A DNA stretch of 64,000 bases, from the NCBI GenBank assembly GCA_048594975.1, contig JBMDXQ010000080.1:123924-187923 (forward strand), written 5' to 3'. Both the position numbers and the translations under genes were made by a program. Shown piece by piece: positions 1-9,176 of this stretch (positions are counted from its first letter, which is position 1; the number at the start of each line of letters is the position of its first letter). The stretch comes from JBMDXB01 sp048594975. GTDB lineage: Bacteria; Acidobacteriota; Vicinamibacteria; Vicinamibacterales; 2-12-FULL-66-21. The notes under the pieces were generated by a model. It saw nothing but the letters and a program-made list of their open reading frames with translations, was not told the origin of the DNA and ran no database searches.

Positions 1-176
1 TCGCCGCGCGCATCACTGCTGACGGGCAGGTGATCATCCGCCGCATCCGCGACGTTGGCATCAGTGGCGACGCGCCCTGCGGCGTGCAGCTCGATCGCTG
101 GTACGAGATCGGTCACGACTCCCTGAACCCGGGAGCCCCAGGAACCCCAGAACCCCTCATCTGGACCCGATCGTGA
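1..176 (+). CDS. 3' end of an unidentified gene
   Basis: An open frame runs in from the window edge (codons in phase with base 3) and stops at a TGA at 174-176. It gives about 57 residues containing ITADGQVIIRRI and LDRWYEIG, which read like real protein. The last ~16 residues (GAPGTPEPLIWTRS) are low in complexity and run into the convergent peptidase gene, so the true stop may have been lost or the tail is intergenic in origin. I do not recognise a family. Confidence 0.4.
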   Translation, partial: AARITADGQVIIRRIRDVGISGDAPCGVQLDRWYEIGHDSLNPGAPGTPEPLIWTRS

Positions 177-2145
177 TCAAGACATCGCGGTTGGCGATCG
201 CCTCGTTGCCGTTGAAGTCGGCGGCCAGGATTCGCAGCGTGTAGTCGCCGGGTGGAAGCGCATCCGCGTCCCATGCGCCCACTGTGGCCACGCCGTCTCG
301 CAGCGTGTTGGTCACGACATACAGGAAGCGCGTGCGGCGGCTGCCGTAGAACGGGATGCCGCTGCCGGATTCGAACACGACGCGCGGCGCGTCCGGATCG
401 CTGCCCAGCCGATCGAACCGGATGGTCTCGCGCGGCGCGTCGAAGCCCGGGGCGGCTTCACCCGTCCGGGTAAGGACCTGGTATCCGAGGCGGTAGACGC
501 CGAGTCGGCGCCTCGGCAGGTTGCCGTTCACCTGGTCCCACGCATCCACGACGATCCGCACCCGGCCGTGGACGAGCAGCCGCCGCCGCGCGCGTTCGGT
601 GAGCGGTTCGCCGGTCTCGCGGAACAGGCGCACGCCGCCGCGCGCGATCACCGGCGGAACCGAGTCCTCGAAGTGCACGAGGCGGAAGCGCAGCGGGTTG
701 TGCTCCTCGCCCAGCCACCCCACCGCGAGGTGGACGTGGTTGAAGGCGTTGACCGTGCCGACCGTTTCTCCCGCCTCGAAGCGCGCGCCGCGCCGAGCGC
801 GGATACCGGCCAGTCGCCCCGCCTCGTCGTAGGTCGGCGCGAACCGCCGGGTATCGAGGAGCGTGTCGTCGCGCAGGCGCCCGGCCCGCATGTGCACGTA
901 GGTCACCGCCCCGACCCGCAGCGCCTCGTTGAGGCTGCCGAAACCGCTCGTCGCGATCGGATCGCGGACCACTCCGGATCGGACGGCGCGCACCAGCGTG
1001 CCCTGCGGCGCGTGAACGTCGATGCCGGCGTGGAAGCGTTCGCCGTCGTTGCCCCTCGGCTCCCCCAGCGTCCCCGTGACCTCGAAGGGCCCGTCGCGCG
1101 GCGCGAGCGGCCACGGCAGTGGCAACCACCCGAACCGGTCGGCATCGAACGCCGGTTCGATCCCGGGCGGCGAGGGCGGGCGCAGCGCCAGGCGCGAGGG
1201 CGCGGCGACCAGCCGCACGAGCGCGTTCCGCGGCTCGGCAACGACCAGCCGCCCCTCGCCCGCAACTGCGAGGCCCGCGGGACCGCGCAGCCTGGCCCCG
1301 GTTGCCGCACCTTCGGCGAAGCCGCTCGACCCGCCAACGAGCGTGCGCGCCGACACGCCGGGCCGGATCTCGATGATGCGACCGCGCTCGTCGGTGACGT
1401 AGACGACGCCGTCGTGACCGACCGCAATCCCGATTGGCCGGAAGAGCCCGTCGGAGGGAAGCGGCTCGATCGTGCTGACCTCGCCCGACGGCGAGATCGC
1501 TCGCACGAGGCCGGCACCGGTCTCCGCGACATAGATCGTCCCCGCGTCGTCGACGGCCACGCCGCAGGGGGTGTCGAAGGGTTCGGTGGCGGCGTCGTGC
1601 ATCGCGCCGCCGGGATCGATGATGCGGACGCGATCGCTGTAGGTGTCGGCGACGATCAGTCGGCCCGCGCGATCCACGGCGACGCCGACCGGACCGTTCA
1701 GGCCGGCGGCCACTGTCGTGACGGTCCCGTCGTGGGCGACGCGCCGGATCGCGTCGGCGCCGGTCTCGGCGACGTAAAGAGTGCCGCCTGCGTCGATGGC
1801 CAGACCCGAGGGTGTGCTGAAGCCCGTGGCGATCGTCGACACGGCGCCGTCGCTCGAGATCCGCCGGATGCTCTGCGCCCCGCCGGCGTCGGCGACGTAG
1901 ACCGTGCCGTCCGGGGCAGCGGCCACGCCGAACGGATCCGAGAACCTGGCACGGCCGGCGCGGCCGTCGCGCGGGCCCTCGCGTCCGTCGCCCGCCAGGA
2001 CGTAGGCCACCGCCGTCCAGTCGGCGGGCAGCGCGCGCTCGCGCGGGCGCGCGGTCCAGCGCCAGATGGCGAGTGCGGCCACGGCGGCAGCCGCGATCGC
2101 CATGATGAGCAGGATGGGCCGCGACACCCGCACGTCGCCGACCAT
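157..2145 (-). CDS. NHL-repeat propeller / M23 metallopeptidase-like protein
   Basis: About 662 residues. An ATG at 2145 puts a single membrane anchor (residues ~10-30, ILLIMAIAAAAVAALAIW) at the N-terminus; the frame continues upstream only through a repeat-rich gap, so I reject a longer start. Residues ~50-320 contain repeated VAVDDAGTIYVAETG-type units typical of NHL/SMP-30 six-bladed propellers. Next comes a LytM/M23-like region with FHAGIDVHAP (H and D metal ligands) and HVHLAV (the HxH ligand pair). The C-terminal ~150 residues form a beta-rich tail. M23 enzymes cut peptidoglycan cross-bridges; here the protein is probably anchored and periplasmic. Whether the enzyme is active is inferred from the ligands only. 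Confidence 0.75.
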   Translation of the reverse strand: MVGDVRVSRPILLIMAIAAAAVAALAIWRWTARPRERALPADWTAVAYVLAGDGREGPRDGRAGRARFSDPFGVAAAPDGTVYVADAGGAQSIRRISSDGAVSTIATGFSTPSGLAIDAGGTLYVAETGADAIRRVAHDGTVTTVAAGLNGPVGVAVDRAGRLIVADTYSDRVRIIDPGGAMHDAATEPFDTPCGVAVDDAGTIYVAETGAGLVRAISPSGEVSTIEPLPSDGLFRPIGIAVGHDGVVYVTDERGRIIEIRPGVSARTLVGGSSGFAEGAATGARLRGPAGLAVAGEGRLVVAEPRNALVRLVAAPSRLALRPPSPPGIEPAFDADRFGWLPLPWPLAPRDGPFEVTGTLGEPRGNDGERFHAGIDVHAPQGTLVRAVRSGVVRDPIATSGFGSLNEALRVGAVTYVHMRAGRLRDDTLLDTRRFAPTYDEAGRLAGIRARRGARFEAGETVGTVNAFNHVHLAVGWLGEEHNPLRFRLVHFEDSVPPVIARGGVRLFRETGEPLTERARRRLLVHGRVRIVVDAWDQVNGNLPRRRLGVYRLGYQVLTRTGEAAPGFDAPRETIRFDRLGSDPDAPRVVFESGSGIPFYGSRRTRFLYVVTNTLRDGVATVGAWDADALPPGDYTLRILAADFNGNEAIANRDVLITIGSR

Positions 2146-2151
2146 ACCACG

Positions 2152-2233
2152 ACGGATCGTTCGCGACGGGGGGTTCGGGACGCGAGGTCCGCGACGGACC
2201 GTTGCCACAGACCGTTCGCGACGGATCGTTCGC
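2152..2233. repeat. short direct repeats in a divergent promoter gap
   Basis: The gap between two divergent genes carries exact copies of ACGGATCGTTCGC at 2152-2164 and 2221-2233, with several partial versions (ACCGTTCGCGACGG, GCGTTCGCG) around them. The position suggests operator half-sites or slippage repeats; neither can be decided from sequence. Confidence 0.5.
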
Positions 2234-2282
2234 ACTGGAGCGTTCGCGTTCGAGATGGCGATTCGCGGCGAATTACCGGACA

Positions 2283-3632
2283 ATGGCGCGCGTGATACCT
2301 GACGCAGCCGGCGCGGCGGATGTCGCGGAGCCGCCGATCGGATGGCGGTCGACGCTCGGCCACCTCGGGCCCAGCCTGATCATCAGCGCCGCCATCGTCG
2401 GGTCCGGCGAACTGATCGTGACGCCCAAGGTCGGCGCCGCCAACGGCTTCACCCTGCTCTGGTTCGTCGTCTTCGCCTGCGTGGTCAAGGTGTTCGTGCA
2501 GATCGAGCTGGCGCGGCTCGCGGTCGTCGAGCGGGTCAGCACGCTGGAGGCCTTGAACGGCGTGCCGGGGCCGCGCGCGCGCGTATCGTGGCTGATCTGG
2601 ATCTGGCTCGGCATGTATCTCGGGCTGGTATTCCAGGTCGGAGGCCTTATCGGCGGCACCGTGCTGGTCTGCCGTACGGCGGGCATCGCGGGGTCGCCGG
2701 GCCTGCTGCTCGTCGTGGTGACTGCGTCCTGCGCGCTGCTGCTCGTGACCGGCAGTTACGGGCCGGTCGAGAGAGGATCGACGATCATGGTCGCGCTCTT
2801 CACCCTGAGCACGATCGTCGCGGTCGTCACCCTGCAGTGGACCCCGAGCCGGGTCTCGCTCGCCGACATCGCCGACGGGCTGTCCTTCCGGCTGCCGCCG
2901 TCGTTCACCGTCGCCTTCGCCGCCTTCGGCATCATCGGCGTGGGGGCGTCGGAGCTGATCTACTACCCGTACTGGTGCCTCGAGAAGGGCTACGCGCGGC
3001 ACATCGGGGCGCGCGACGGGTCACCCGACTGGCGACGGCGCGCCGACGGCTGGCTGCGCGTGCTGCACCTCGACGCGTTGCTCTCGCTCGCCATCTACAC
3101 CGGCGCGACGGTTGCCTTCTACATCCTCGGCGCCGCGATCCTGCACGCGCGCGGCGCGCAGGTCACCGACCGCGAACTGATCGAGACGCTCTCGCACATG
3201 TATCGCGACACGCTCGGGCCGGCGGGCAGCTGGATCTTCCTCGCCGGGGCGTTTGCCGTGCTCTACTCGACCTTCTTCGTGGCCACCGCGTCCAACGCGC
3301 GGCTGCTCGCGGATGCGCTGCCCATTTTCGGGCTGGCGCGCTACCGCGACGTCGGCGAGCGGCGGCAGGTGATCCGCGCCGCGTGCGTCGCGCTGCCGAT
3401 CGCGTCAGCGATGGTCTACTTCCTGTTTCCCCAGCCGGTGGTGCTGGTACTGATCGGCGCGGTGGGCCAGGGCGTCATGCTGCCGTTCCTGGGAGCGGCC
3501 GCCGTCTACTATCACCACCACACGCTCGTGCGGGTGCTCGGCCGCAGCCCGATCCGGACGGTGTGCCTGTGGCTCGCCGCGATCGCGATGGCGGTCGTGG
3601 GCGCTTACCAGGTCGTGCAGACGCTCGTCTGA
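2283..3632 (+). CDS. Nramp-like (SLC11-related) membrane transporter, atypical metal motif
   Basis: About 449 residues with 11-12 hydrophobic segments. The opening GPSLIISAAIVGSGELIVT aligns with the first helix of Nramp metal transporters, but the conserved DPGN metal-binding motif is replaced by GSGE (about residue 40). The sixth-helix motif is also unlike classic Nramp (FGIIGVGASELIYYPYW). The fold is therefore supported, the substrate is not: it need not be Mn or Fe. The ATG at 2283 is chosen because upstream codons belong to the repeat gap. It is divergent from the NHL/M23 gene and convergent with the enolase-family gene. The 127-base gap after its stop contains an imperfect inverted repeat, CTCACGAAGGC (3665-3675) and GCCTTTCGTGAG (3715-3726), with a long loop. 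Confidence 0.75.
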   Translation: MARVIPDAAGAADVAEPPIGWRSTLGHLGPSLIISAAIVGSGELIVTPKVGAANGFTLLWFVVFACVVKVFVQIELARLAVVERVSTLEALNGVPGPRARVSWLIWIWLGMYLGLVFQVGGLIGGTVLVCRTAGIAGSPGLLLVVVTASCALLLVTGSYGPVERGSTIMVALFTLSTIVAVVTLQWTPSRVSLADIADGLSFRLPPSFTVAFAAFGIIGVGASELIYYPYWCLEKGYARHIGARDGSPDWRRRADGWLRVLHLDALLSLAIYTGATVAFYILGAAILHARGAQVTDRELIETLSHMYRDTLGPAGSWIFLAGAFAVLYSTFFVATASNARLLADALPIFGLARYRDVGERRQVIRAACVALPIASAMVYFLFPQPVVLVLIGAVGQGVMLPFLGAAAVYYHHHTLVRVLGRSPIRTVCLWLAAIAMAVVGAYQVVQTLV

Positions 3633-3759
3633 TGCGGACGTCGCAGGGAGCACGACCTTCGATCCTCACGAAGGCACGAGACTCGAAGAACACGCAGCCA
3701 GCGGATCGCGTCGCGCCTTTCGTGAGTTCCTGCGGCAGCGGCGCATCGTGGCAGGCGTT

Positions 3760-5229
3760 TCATCTCGTTGCAGACGCCTCCGGGACGAGATCCTCGGGAA
3801 TCCCCAGTCCCGGCCCGCCGAGCTCCGAGGTGTTGAGGTGCCCGTCGGTCACGCGGAAGATGCCGGGAAACCGCGCCGCCCATGGCTCGTTCGCCTTCGG
3901 AACGTACTGGCGTGCGTTGGCCTCGATGCCGGCGACCGAGGGCACGTGCGCCGAGATGCCGACGGAGTGGATGAGCGAGGCGCCGGGGCAGGTCAGGTCC
4001 TGGACGCACAGGAACATCCCGTACTTCCGCGCCGCGGCCGCCATCAGTACCGCATGGCTCTGCCCCTTGCACGCCTTCAGGGCGACGCCGTTGTAGCCCA
4101 TCTCGCGCGCCAGCCGCAGGCTCTCCAGGTCGGTGAGCGACTCGTCGATGACCACGGGCCGGAGCTTCGCCGCCTCGTGCATCACGTTGTGCCGGTTCGC
4201 CTTCAGGTCGCGCGCGGTCGGCTGCTCGACGTAGAGGATGCGCGCGAAGCCCTCCGGCGAGCCGGCGCGGATGCGCCGCAGCGCCTCGAGCACGTACTCG
4301 ACGTTCGGACAGCGTTCGTTGAAGTCGAGGCAGTACGACCACTCGCGGACGCCGCGCGCCGCCTGCGCCGCCGCCGCGACGCGATCGATCGCCAGCGTGC
4401 GCTCGACGTCCCACTTCAGGTCCTCGCCGCTCAGCTTGATCTTGACGCGCACCAGCCCGTCGCGCTCGATCCACTGCGGCAACGTCTCCGGCAGCCCGTC
4501 GCCAACCGGCGTGTCGATGTCGGCGTCCAGCAGCGGATCGAGGCCGCCGACGCTGTGGAACAGTGGGATCCGGGGCTGCCGCCGCAATAGCAGCGCGGCA
4601 TCGAGCCGCTCCCCGGCGAATTCCTGCCCAAGGTAGTGCGCCAGGTCGTGCGTCATCAGGTCCGGGCCGTAGGTCGCGTACACGTTCCGGCCGTGGACCT
4701 TGCCGAAAGCATCGTGGACGGCGGCGTCGAACGCGCTGGCCACGACGAGCGTGCACAGCTTCGGGATCGGCTCGTCGAGCCGTTCGGCCGTGGAGACGTC
4801 GGCCGCCGCCTTCAGGTACTCGGGCTCGAGCACGTGCGCCAGGTCGAGCGGGTGCCCGGTCTCGGTGCAGGCGCGGGCGATCCCCTGGATGCGCGCCGCC
4901 AACGCCTTCATCGCGGCGAGCGTTTTCTCGTAGGGCATCGTCCTGGACGGGAACGCCCACATGTTTCCCATGGTCATCGACCCGAAGCCGCGGGCCGACC
5001 TGCCGTTGCGCGTCGTGACCCGGCAGCGCACGTTCAGCAGCGTGACCCGGTCGACCACGCGGCCGCCGAACTTGTAGGGAGCGCGATACAGGTAGTTGTC
5101 GTACCAGTGACGGATCTCGGCGAGGCGGATGTCGGTCTGCCGGGGGATGGTGATCGCCGGCGCACGCCGCACGGCGGCGAGCGGCGCTGCCGGGAGCGTG
5201 AGCAGGAAACTCCGCCGGCTGATCGTCAT
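3760..5229 (-). CDS. Tat-exported enolase-superfamily protein (mandelate racemase/MLE type)
   Basis: About 489 residues. The N-terminus MTISRRSFLLTL is a twin-arginine signal, so it should act in the periplasm. The C-terminal barrel has the expected superfamily pattern in order: KIKL lysines, the ligands D in CLDFNE, E in YVEQPT and D/E in VIDES, and a second lysine in LKACKG. Members remove a proton alpha to a carboxylate (racemases, sugar-acid dehydratases); the exact substrate is unknown. Its ATG overlaps the stop of the upstream isomerase (ATGA), so the pair is translated together and probably acts on the same sugar-derived compound. Confidence 0.8.
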   Translation of the reverse strand: MTISRRSFLLTLPAAPLAAVRRAPAITIPRQTDIRLAEIRHWYDNYLYRAPYKFGGRVVDRVTLLNVRCRVTTRNGRSARGFGSMTMGNMWAFPSRTMPYEKTLAAMKALAARIQGIARACTETGHPLDLAHVLEPEYLKAAADVSTAERLDEPIPKLCTLVVASAFDAAVHDAFGKVHGRNVYATYGPDLMTHDLAHYLGQEFAGERLDAALLLRRQPRIPLFHSVGGLDPLLDADIDTPVGDGLPETLPQWIERDGLVRVKIKLSGEDLKWDVERTLAIDRVAAAAQAARGVREWSYCLDFNERCPNVEYVLEALRRIRAGSPEGFARILYVEQPTARDLKANRHNVMHEAAKLRPVVIDESLTDLESLRLAREMGYNGVALKACKGQSHAVLMAAAARKYGMFLCVQDLTCPGASLIHSVGISAHVPSVAGIEANARQYVPKANEPWAARFPGIFRVTDGHLNTSELGGPGLGIPEDLVPEASATR

Positions 5230-6158
5230 TGCGAGGCTCCGGCGCTGTACGCGGCGGCAAGACCCGCCTTGACGAACGCCAGGTCCCGTGCGGCGGCGGC
5301 GATGATGTTGTCCTGCAGCTTCTCGGGCGTGCCGCCCGGAAGGTCGTATTCGAGGTGCAGCGACAGCGGGCCGTGGAACGTCGCGGCGGCGAGCATGCGG
5401 AAATAGCGCGGCCAGTCCACCATTCCCTCGCCCAGCGGACAATTGATCTGGCGCCAGCCCTTCGGCGTCTTGTCCCAGAAGAAGTCCTTGAGGGCGATCA
5501 TGAACAACCGCGGCGCGGCGATGCCAAAGGCCGAGCGCCAGCCGGCGTCGCCTCCCTCGGCGACGGCATGTCGCACGTCGAAGTAGTAGCCGGCCCACTT
5601 CGGATCGAGCGTGTCGATGACCGGGGCGATGTCCCACACGAGGCCGCCGACGTAGCCGGTGTGGTTGTGGAACCCGAGCTTGACGCCGGTCCGGGCGGCA
5701 AGGTCGGCCAGGCTGCGAAGCTGCTTCGCGGCGGAGTCGAGCTCCTGCCTCACCTCCGCGAACCTGTAGTAGTAGTAGCCGCACTTGAAGAAAGGAATCT
5801 GGAGCCGTGCCGCGGCCTCGAGGGTGGGCCGGGCCGCCGGCTCGGCGTCGGAATGCAGGTCCGTCGTGATCATGGGTACGGCAGCGCCTTCCGCGCGAAT
5901 CGCTTCCACGAACGGCGGCAGATCCTGCGTCACTCGTGCCGGCTCGACGTGCCCTTTCGGCCGGACGGTCAAATCGATACCGTCGAAACCGAGCGCCTTC
6001 ACCGTGCGACCGAGATTGCGCCCGTCGAGCAGCGGCAGGTGCTTGGAGAACAGACAGATGGGCCCGCGGAAGCCGGCCGGCTTCCGCGAGGCCAGGGCCT
6101 GCGACGCGGGGACTGCCATGACTGCGCCGATGAACTCGCGCCTGGTGACCGTCTGCAT
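5226..6158 (-). CDS. Sugar phosphate isomerase/epimerase family (xylose-isomerase-like TIM barrel), exported
   Basis: About 310 residues. MQTVTRREFIGAVM is a Tat-like leader ending near ASRKPAG. The AP-endonuclease-2/xylose-isomerase TIM barrel follows, with candidate metal ligands in GFHNHTG, YYFDVRHA, ALKDFF and LHLEYD. Such proteins epimerise or isomerise sugars, or cut 3-keto-glycosides. The ATG at 6158 is preferred to upstream in-frame codons because it starts the leader. Its TGA overlaps the ATG of the enolase-superfamily gene, marking a two-gene operon. Specific substrate not known. Confidence 0.8.
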   Translation of the reverse strand: MQTVTRREFIGAVMAVPASQALASRKPAGFRGPICLFSKHLPLLDGRNLGRTVKALGFDGIDLTVRPKGHVEPARVTQDLPPFVEAIRAEGAAVPMITTDLHSDAEPAARPTLEAAARLQIPFFKCGYYYYRFAEVRQELDSAAKQLRSLADLAARTGVKLGFHNHTGYVGGLVWDIAPVIDTLDPKWAGYYFDVRHAVAEGGDAGWRSAFGIAAPRLFMIALKDFFWDKTPKGWRQINCPLGEGMVDWPRYFRMLAAATFHGPLSLHLEYDLPGGTPEKLQDNIIAAAARDLAFVKAGLAAAYSAGASQ

Positions 6159-6246
6159 GGCCGCATCGTAGGCGATCGGCGGGGCGCGTGCCAGCGGCGA
6201 CGAGGCGACGGCCCCAGCGCGACGCTGCAGGCCGACGGATGCGGGT

Positions 6247-7245
6247 TCAGCGATCCATCCACGGCCACTCGGCCCGCTCCAGTTCGCGCCCTTTGCGCCA
6301 CACGTAATCCCACGCGGCTGGCGCCTCGCGGTTGCGAACGTACCGCCGCAGCCGCCGCTGCACCGCCTCGTAGTACGCGGTGCCGAGCTGATCGCGGGCG
6401 CCGGCGATGCCGCGGTTGTAGGCGCGGACGGCGAGCTCGAGGTCTCCATCGGACTCCCCGAGCAGCCGCGTCATCCAGACGGCCACGAACCTGGTCGCCA
6501 TCCACGGGTTCTCGTACTGCTCGTCGGTCAGCTGCACGTCGACGACGCCGGCGGCGGCCAGCTCGCGGATGCGTGCCCGCGCGAACTCGGAGGCGCCGGC
6601 GAGCCCGACGTCGCGCGTGCCGTCGCGGTTGACCAGGAACGCCCGGTGATCGAACCACGACTCCGACATCACGATCGCGGCGAGCGTGTCGGCGACGAGC
6701 CCGCGTGGCAGCCCGTAGGCGGCACCGACCTCGTAGTACCCGGCCCAGTAGGCTGTCATCTGCCGAAACGCCACCGTGCGCATCGGCGACGGCACCAGGT
6801 CCCAATCCCGCGGCTGCATGCGATCCCATGCGCTCGGGTCGATGAGGATGTCCCGGTACCGCCCGAACATCCGGTCGAGGCCCGCGCGCCGGAGCGGCGG
6901 CGGTACGTCGTTCCAGCTGGCCAGGTCCATGTCCCGCCACAGCGTCACGTTGCTGCGCAGGTCGTCCGCGGTCACACGCTCCTTGACGCGGTCGCCTGCT
7001 CTGGTCACGGTGACGCTGACCGGCGTCAGATCGAAGAACCCTCGATACGGGTCGACGCGGGGGACCGCCGGGGAGGTGGCGTGGACGTAGTAACGCAGCC
7101 AGAAGTAGCCGCCGCCCGCCAGGAGCAACAGCAGGAGCGCCACTGCCGCCGCGGCGATGATCCGGAGCGGCAGAACGGCGGGCCGCGCCTCGGACCGGCG
7201 GAGGCGGAACGCCGGTATGGCAGATGACGCGTCGGTGCCCCTCAT
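6247..7245 (-). CDS. Membrane-anchored lytic transglycosylase-like protein
   Basis: About 332 residues. A single transmembrane segment (residues ~27-52, rich in A and L) anchors the protein with the bulk in the periplasm. The C-terminal half has the goose-lysozyme/SLT pattern: IVMSESWFDHRA, with the catalytic glutamate in SES, then GTRDVGLAGAS and AVRAYNRG. These enzymes cleave the MurNAc-GlcNAc bond of peptidoglycan to leave 1,6-anhydroMurNAc. An uncommon ~110-residue linker precedes the domain. It stands alone, 88 bases before the isomerase leader, and no operon partner is evident. Confidence 0.75.
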   Translation of the reverse strand: MRGTDASSAIPAFRLRRSEARPAVLPLRIIAAAAVALLLLLLAGGGYFWLRYYVHATSPAVPRVDPYRGFFDLTPVSVTVTRAGDRVKERVTADDLRSNVTLWRDMDLASWNDVPPPLRRAGLDRMFGRYRDILIDPSAWDRMQPRDWDLVPSPMRTVAFRQMTAYWAGYYEVGAAYGLPRGLVADTLAAIVMSESWFDHRAFLVNRDGTRDVGLAGASEFARARIRELAAAGVVDVQLTDEQYENPWMATRFVAVWMTRLLGESDGDLELAVRAYNRGIAGARDQLGTAYYEAVQRRLRRYVRNREAPAAWDYVWRKGRELERAEWPWMDR

Positions 7246-7321
7246 GGCGGCGGCCCTGCGGAGGCGAGCACCCCTCTACAGGTAAGACACCGGCGGCCGC
7301 CGATTGGTCGGCATGCTCCGG

Positions 7322-8389
7322 TCAGCGCACGCGTGCACGCACGGCGGCGACGGCGAGCACGCGGAAGGAGTACTCATAGTGGTTCTCGGTCCGATGCGCG
7401 CGCACAGCCGCCTCCATCCTGACGTGGGGCGCCGGGTGGAAGCTGCGCGTCAACCCCAACTCTGCGTAATCGCGCACGCCGCGCCACCGCGAGCCGTCGC
7501 GGCGCAGCGACTGGTAGTTCGGGTCCCCTTCGACCTTGATGTAGTCGTCGCCGCGCCACACGATGAGGTGGCCGCGCCACGCGCCGCGCTCGACGGCGCC
7601 GCGCACGAACAGCGCCGCTCCCGATCGGCTCGCCTCGGGCCGGCTTCGATCCGGCACGTAGCGCGCGGCGGCGCCCAGGACTTCGATCGACACCGTCATC
7701 GCGGCGGCCTTCGCGCCCACCGCCGCGCCGGTCGCGACCGCCAGGCTGTCGGCCACCGGTCCCGACGCGAACTGCTGCCCGCCCTCATGCACCACGTGCA
7801 GCTGCACCGGCACGGCGATTGCGCCCGGCAGGCGAAGCGACGCGGCGCCGCCGGCATCGAACCGCTCGCGGTGGGCCGGCGTGTTCAGCCGCTGCCAGTT
7901 CACCCACAGCTCGGACTGCAGCCGCGAGGCGTCCACCGTCCACATCAGGCCCGCCTCGTGTGGTCGATCAAATGAGAGCGTCTCGCGTTGAATCGCCGGC
8001 AGCAGCGCGTGCGGGCCGGCGCGGTCCGGACCACGCCGGCGCAGCAGGTCCGGAGCGGGCAGCGTCCCGATGGTGAAGGTCGATGCGCCGTAACCGACGG
8101 CGAGCGCCACGACCGGCCGAACCAGTTCGAACGCATCGTCCGATCCGAACCGCACGTTGCCGAATGCGCCAAGGCGAAGCGTCACGGCGCTCGCGAGCTC
8201 GATCTCCGCGGCCACCCGGACCGCAGCGCCGAAGATGGTCTCCCCTTCCCGGAACGGGTTGCGGAACTCGGTGTTGTCGCCATACAACAGCACGTCGGAT
8301 GTCAGGACGACGCCAGGTTGCGCGCGCAGCGGCCCGGGAACGCCGGCGACCAACACGGCGCAGAGGAGCGTGGCAGGACCGAGGCGCAT
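7322..8389 (-). CDS. Predicted outer-membrane beta-barrel protein of unknown function
   Basis: About 355 residues. The leader MRLGPATLLCAVLVAGVPGPLRA is followed by alternating hydrophobic/polar strands with aromatic girdle residues and no recognisable catalytic motif; I do not recognise the family. An ATG at 8401 (four residues longer) is an equally possible start. It is divergent from the PagL-like gene, and the two ATGs share a CATG at 8387-8390, so promoters must lie inside one or both coding regions or one start is wrong. A role with the lipid A enzyme in the outer membrane is a guess from position. Confidence 0.55.
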   Translation of the reverse strand: MRLGPATLLCAVLVAGVPGPLRAQPGVVLTSDVLLYGDNTEFRNPFREGETIFGAAVRVAAEIELASAVTLRLGAFGNVRFGSDDAFELVRPVVALAVGYGASTFTIGTLPAPDLLRRRGPDRAGPHALLPAIQRETLSFDRPHEAGLMWTVDASRLQSELWVNWQRLNTPAHRERFDAGGAASLRLPGAIAVPVQLHVVHEGGQQFASGPVADSLAVATGAAVGAKAAAMTVSIEVLGAAARYVPDRSRPEASRSGAALFVRGAVERGAWRGHLIVWRGDDYIKVEGDPNYQSLRRDGSRWRGVRDYAELGLTRSFHPAPHVRMEAAVRAHRTENHYEYSFRVLAVAAVRARVR

Positions 8390-9002
8390 GCCGCCTACCA
8401 TAGCGCACCCGCCACGCGTCGCCGTGGCGGTGACCGTGCTGACGCTCGCCTGCGTGGGGTTCGCCCCTGCCGCCGCGGCACAGTCCGCGACCTCCAAGGC
8501 CGGCGATGCCATCGATCCGTTCGCGAACCGCAGCTGGTGTCTCGAGCTGTCCGGCCACGCAGCGTTCGAGGCGTGGAACTACAACATCTCGCACGAGGAG
8601 ATGTACGCGATCCGCGCGGGGCTGACCTACGGCCTGCGCGACGGCCTGGTGCTCACGGCGGCCGGGCCGCTGTCCTACGTGGACCAGCGCGGCGTAGACG
8701 CCTGGATGCTCGGCGCGACGGCGGGTGTGCGCGGCCGCTTCCTGCGTCGCGGACGGGCGACGGCGTTCTGGGAGATCGAGGTGGGCGTCGCCGAGGCCGA
8801 CACCTTCACGCCGCCACGTGGCACCCGCTTCAACTATCTCGTGCTGGGCGGCGCGGGCGCGATCATCAGGCTGCAGCGCGCGTTGCACCTGGTCGCCGGC
8901 GTGACCTGGGTGCACGTCTCCAACAACGGGCTCGCGGGGCGGGACCGCAACCCGGACATCGAAGCGATCGGACCGCGGCTGGGCGTGCTGGTGGGATTCT
9001 GA
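8388..9002 (+). CDS. pagL: PagL-like lipid A 3-O-deacylase
   Basis: About 204 residues: a leader ending at AAAAQ, then an eight-strand-type barrel. The C-terminus has WVHVSNNGLAGRDRNP followed by DIEAIG, which carries the His, Ser and Glu of the PagL catalytic triad in the family order (HxSN, then NPxIE). PagL removes the 3-linked acyl chain from lipid A in the outer membrane, which changes envelope properties. The ATG at 8388 overlaps the divergent gene's ATG; GTG at 8424 would give a shorter leader and is possible. The chain ends in a terminal Phe (GVLVGF), as is usual for barrels. Confidence 0.75.
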   Translation: MPPTIAHPPRVAVAVTVLTLACVGFAPAAAAQSATSKAGDAIDPFANRSWCLELSGHAAFEAWNYNISHEEMYAIRAGLTYGLRDGLVLTAAGPLSYVDQRGVDAWMLGATAGVRGRFLRRGRATAFWEIEVGVAEADTFTPPRGTRFNYLVLGGAGAIIRLQRALHLVAGVTWVHVSNNGLAGRDRNPDIEAIGPRLGVLVGF

Positions 9003-9176
9003 CCGGTGCCTCATCGGGCACGGTCGAGAGCCGCGGTTGCAGCGCGGAAGAGGTGTCAGACGGCGCCCGCTGAGCCGCCCGGCGTTTCTTGACGCGCAAC
9101 AGACTGAACAGGCGCGGAACGCGCGAGTCGGCCACGACTCGATGGTAGATTTGAGAACGCCAGCAGGGCAGCTCCA

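Noticed and set aside
568..2295. Long open frame on the + strand opposite the NHL/M23 gene
   Set aside because: It is rich in Arg, Asp and Gly with no motif, and lies entirely antisense to a gene with clear NHL and M23 motifs; long antisense frames are expected at this GC content.
2342..4096. 584-codon + frame overlapping the Nramp-like gene
   Set aside because: Arg-rich with no membrane helices, whereas the overlapping frame has an ordered series of helices and family motifs.
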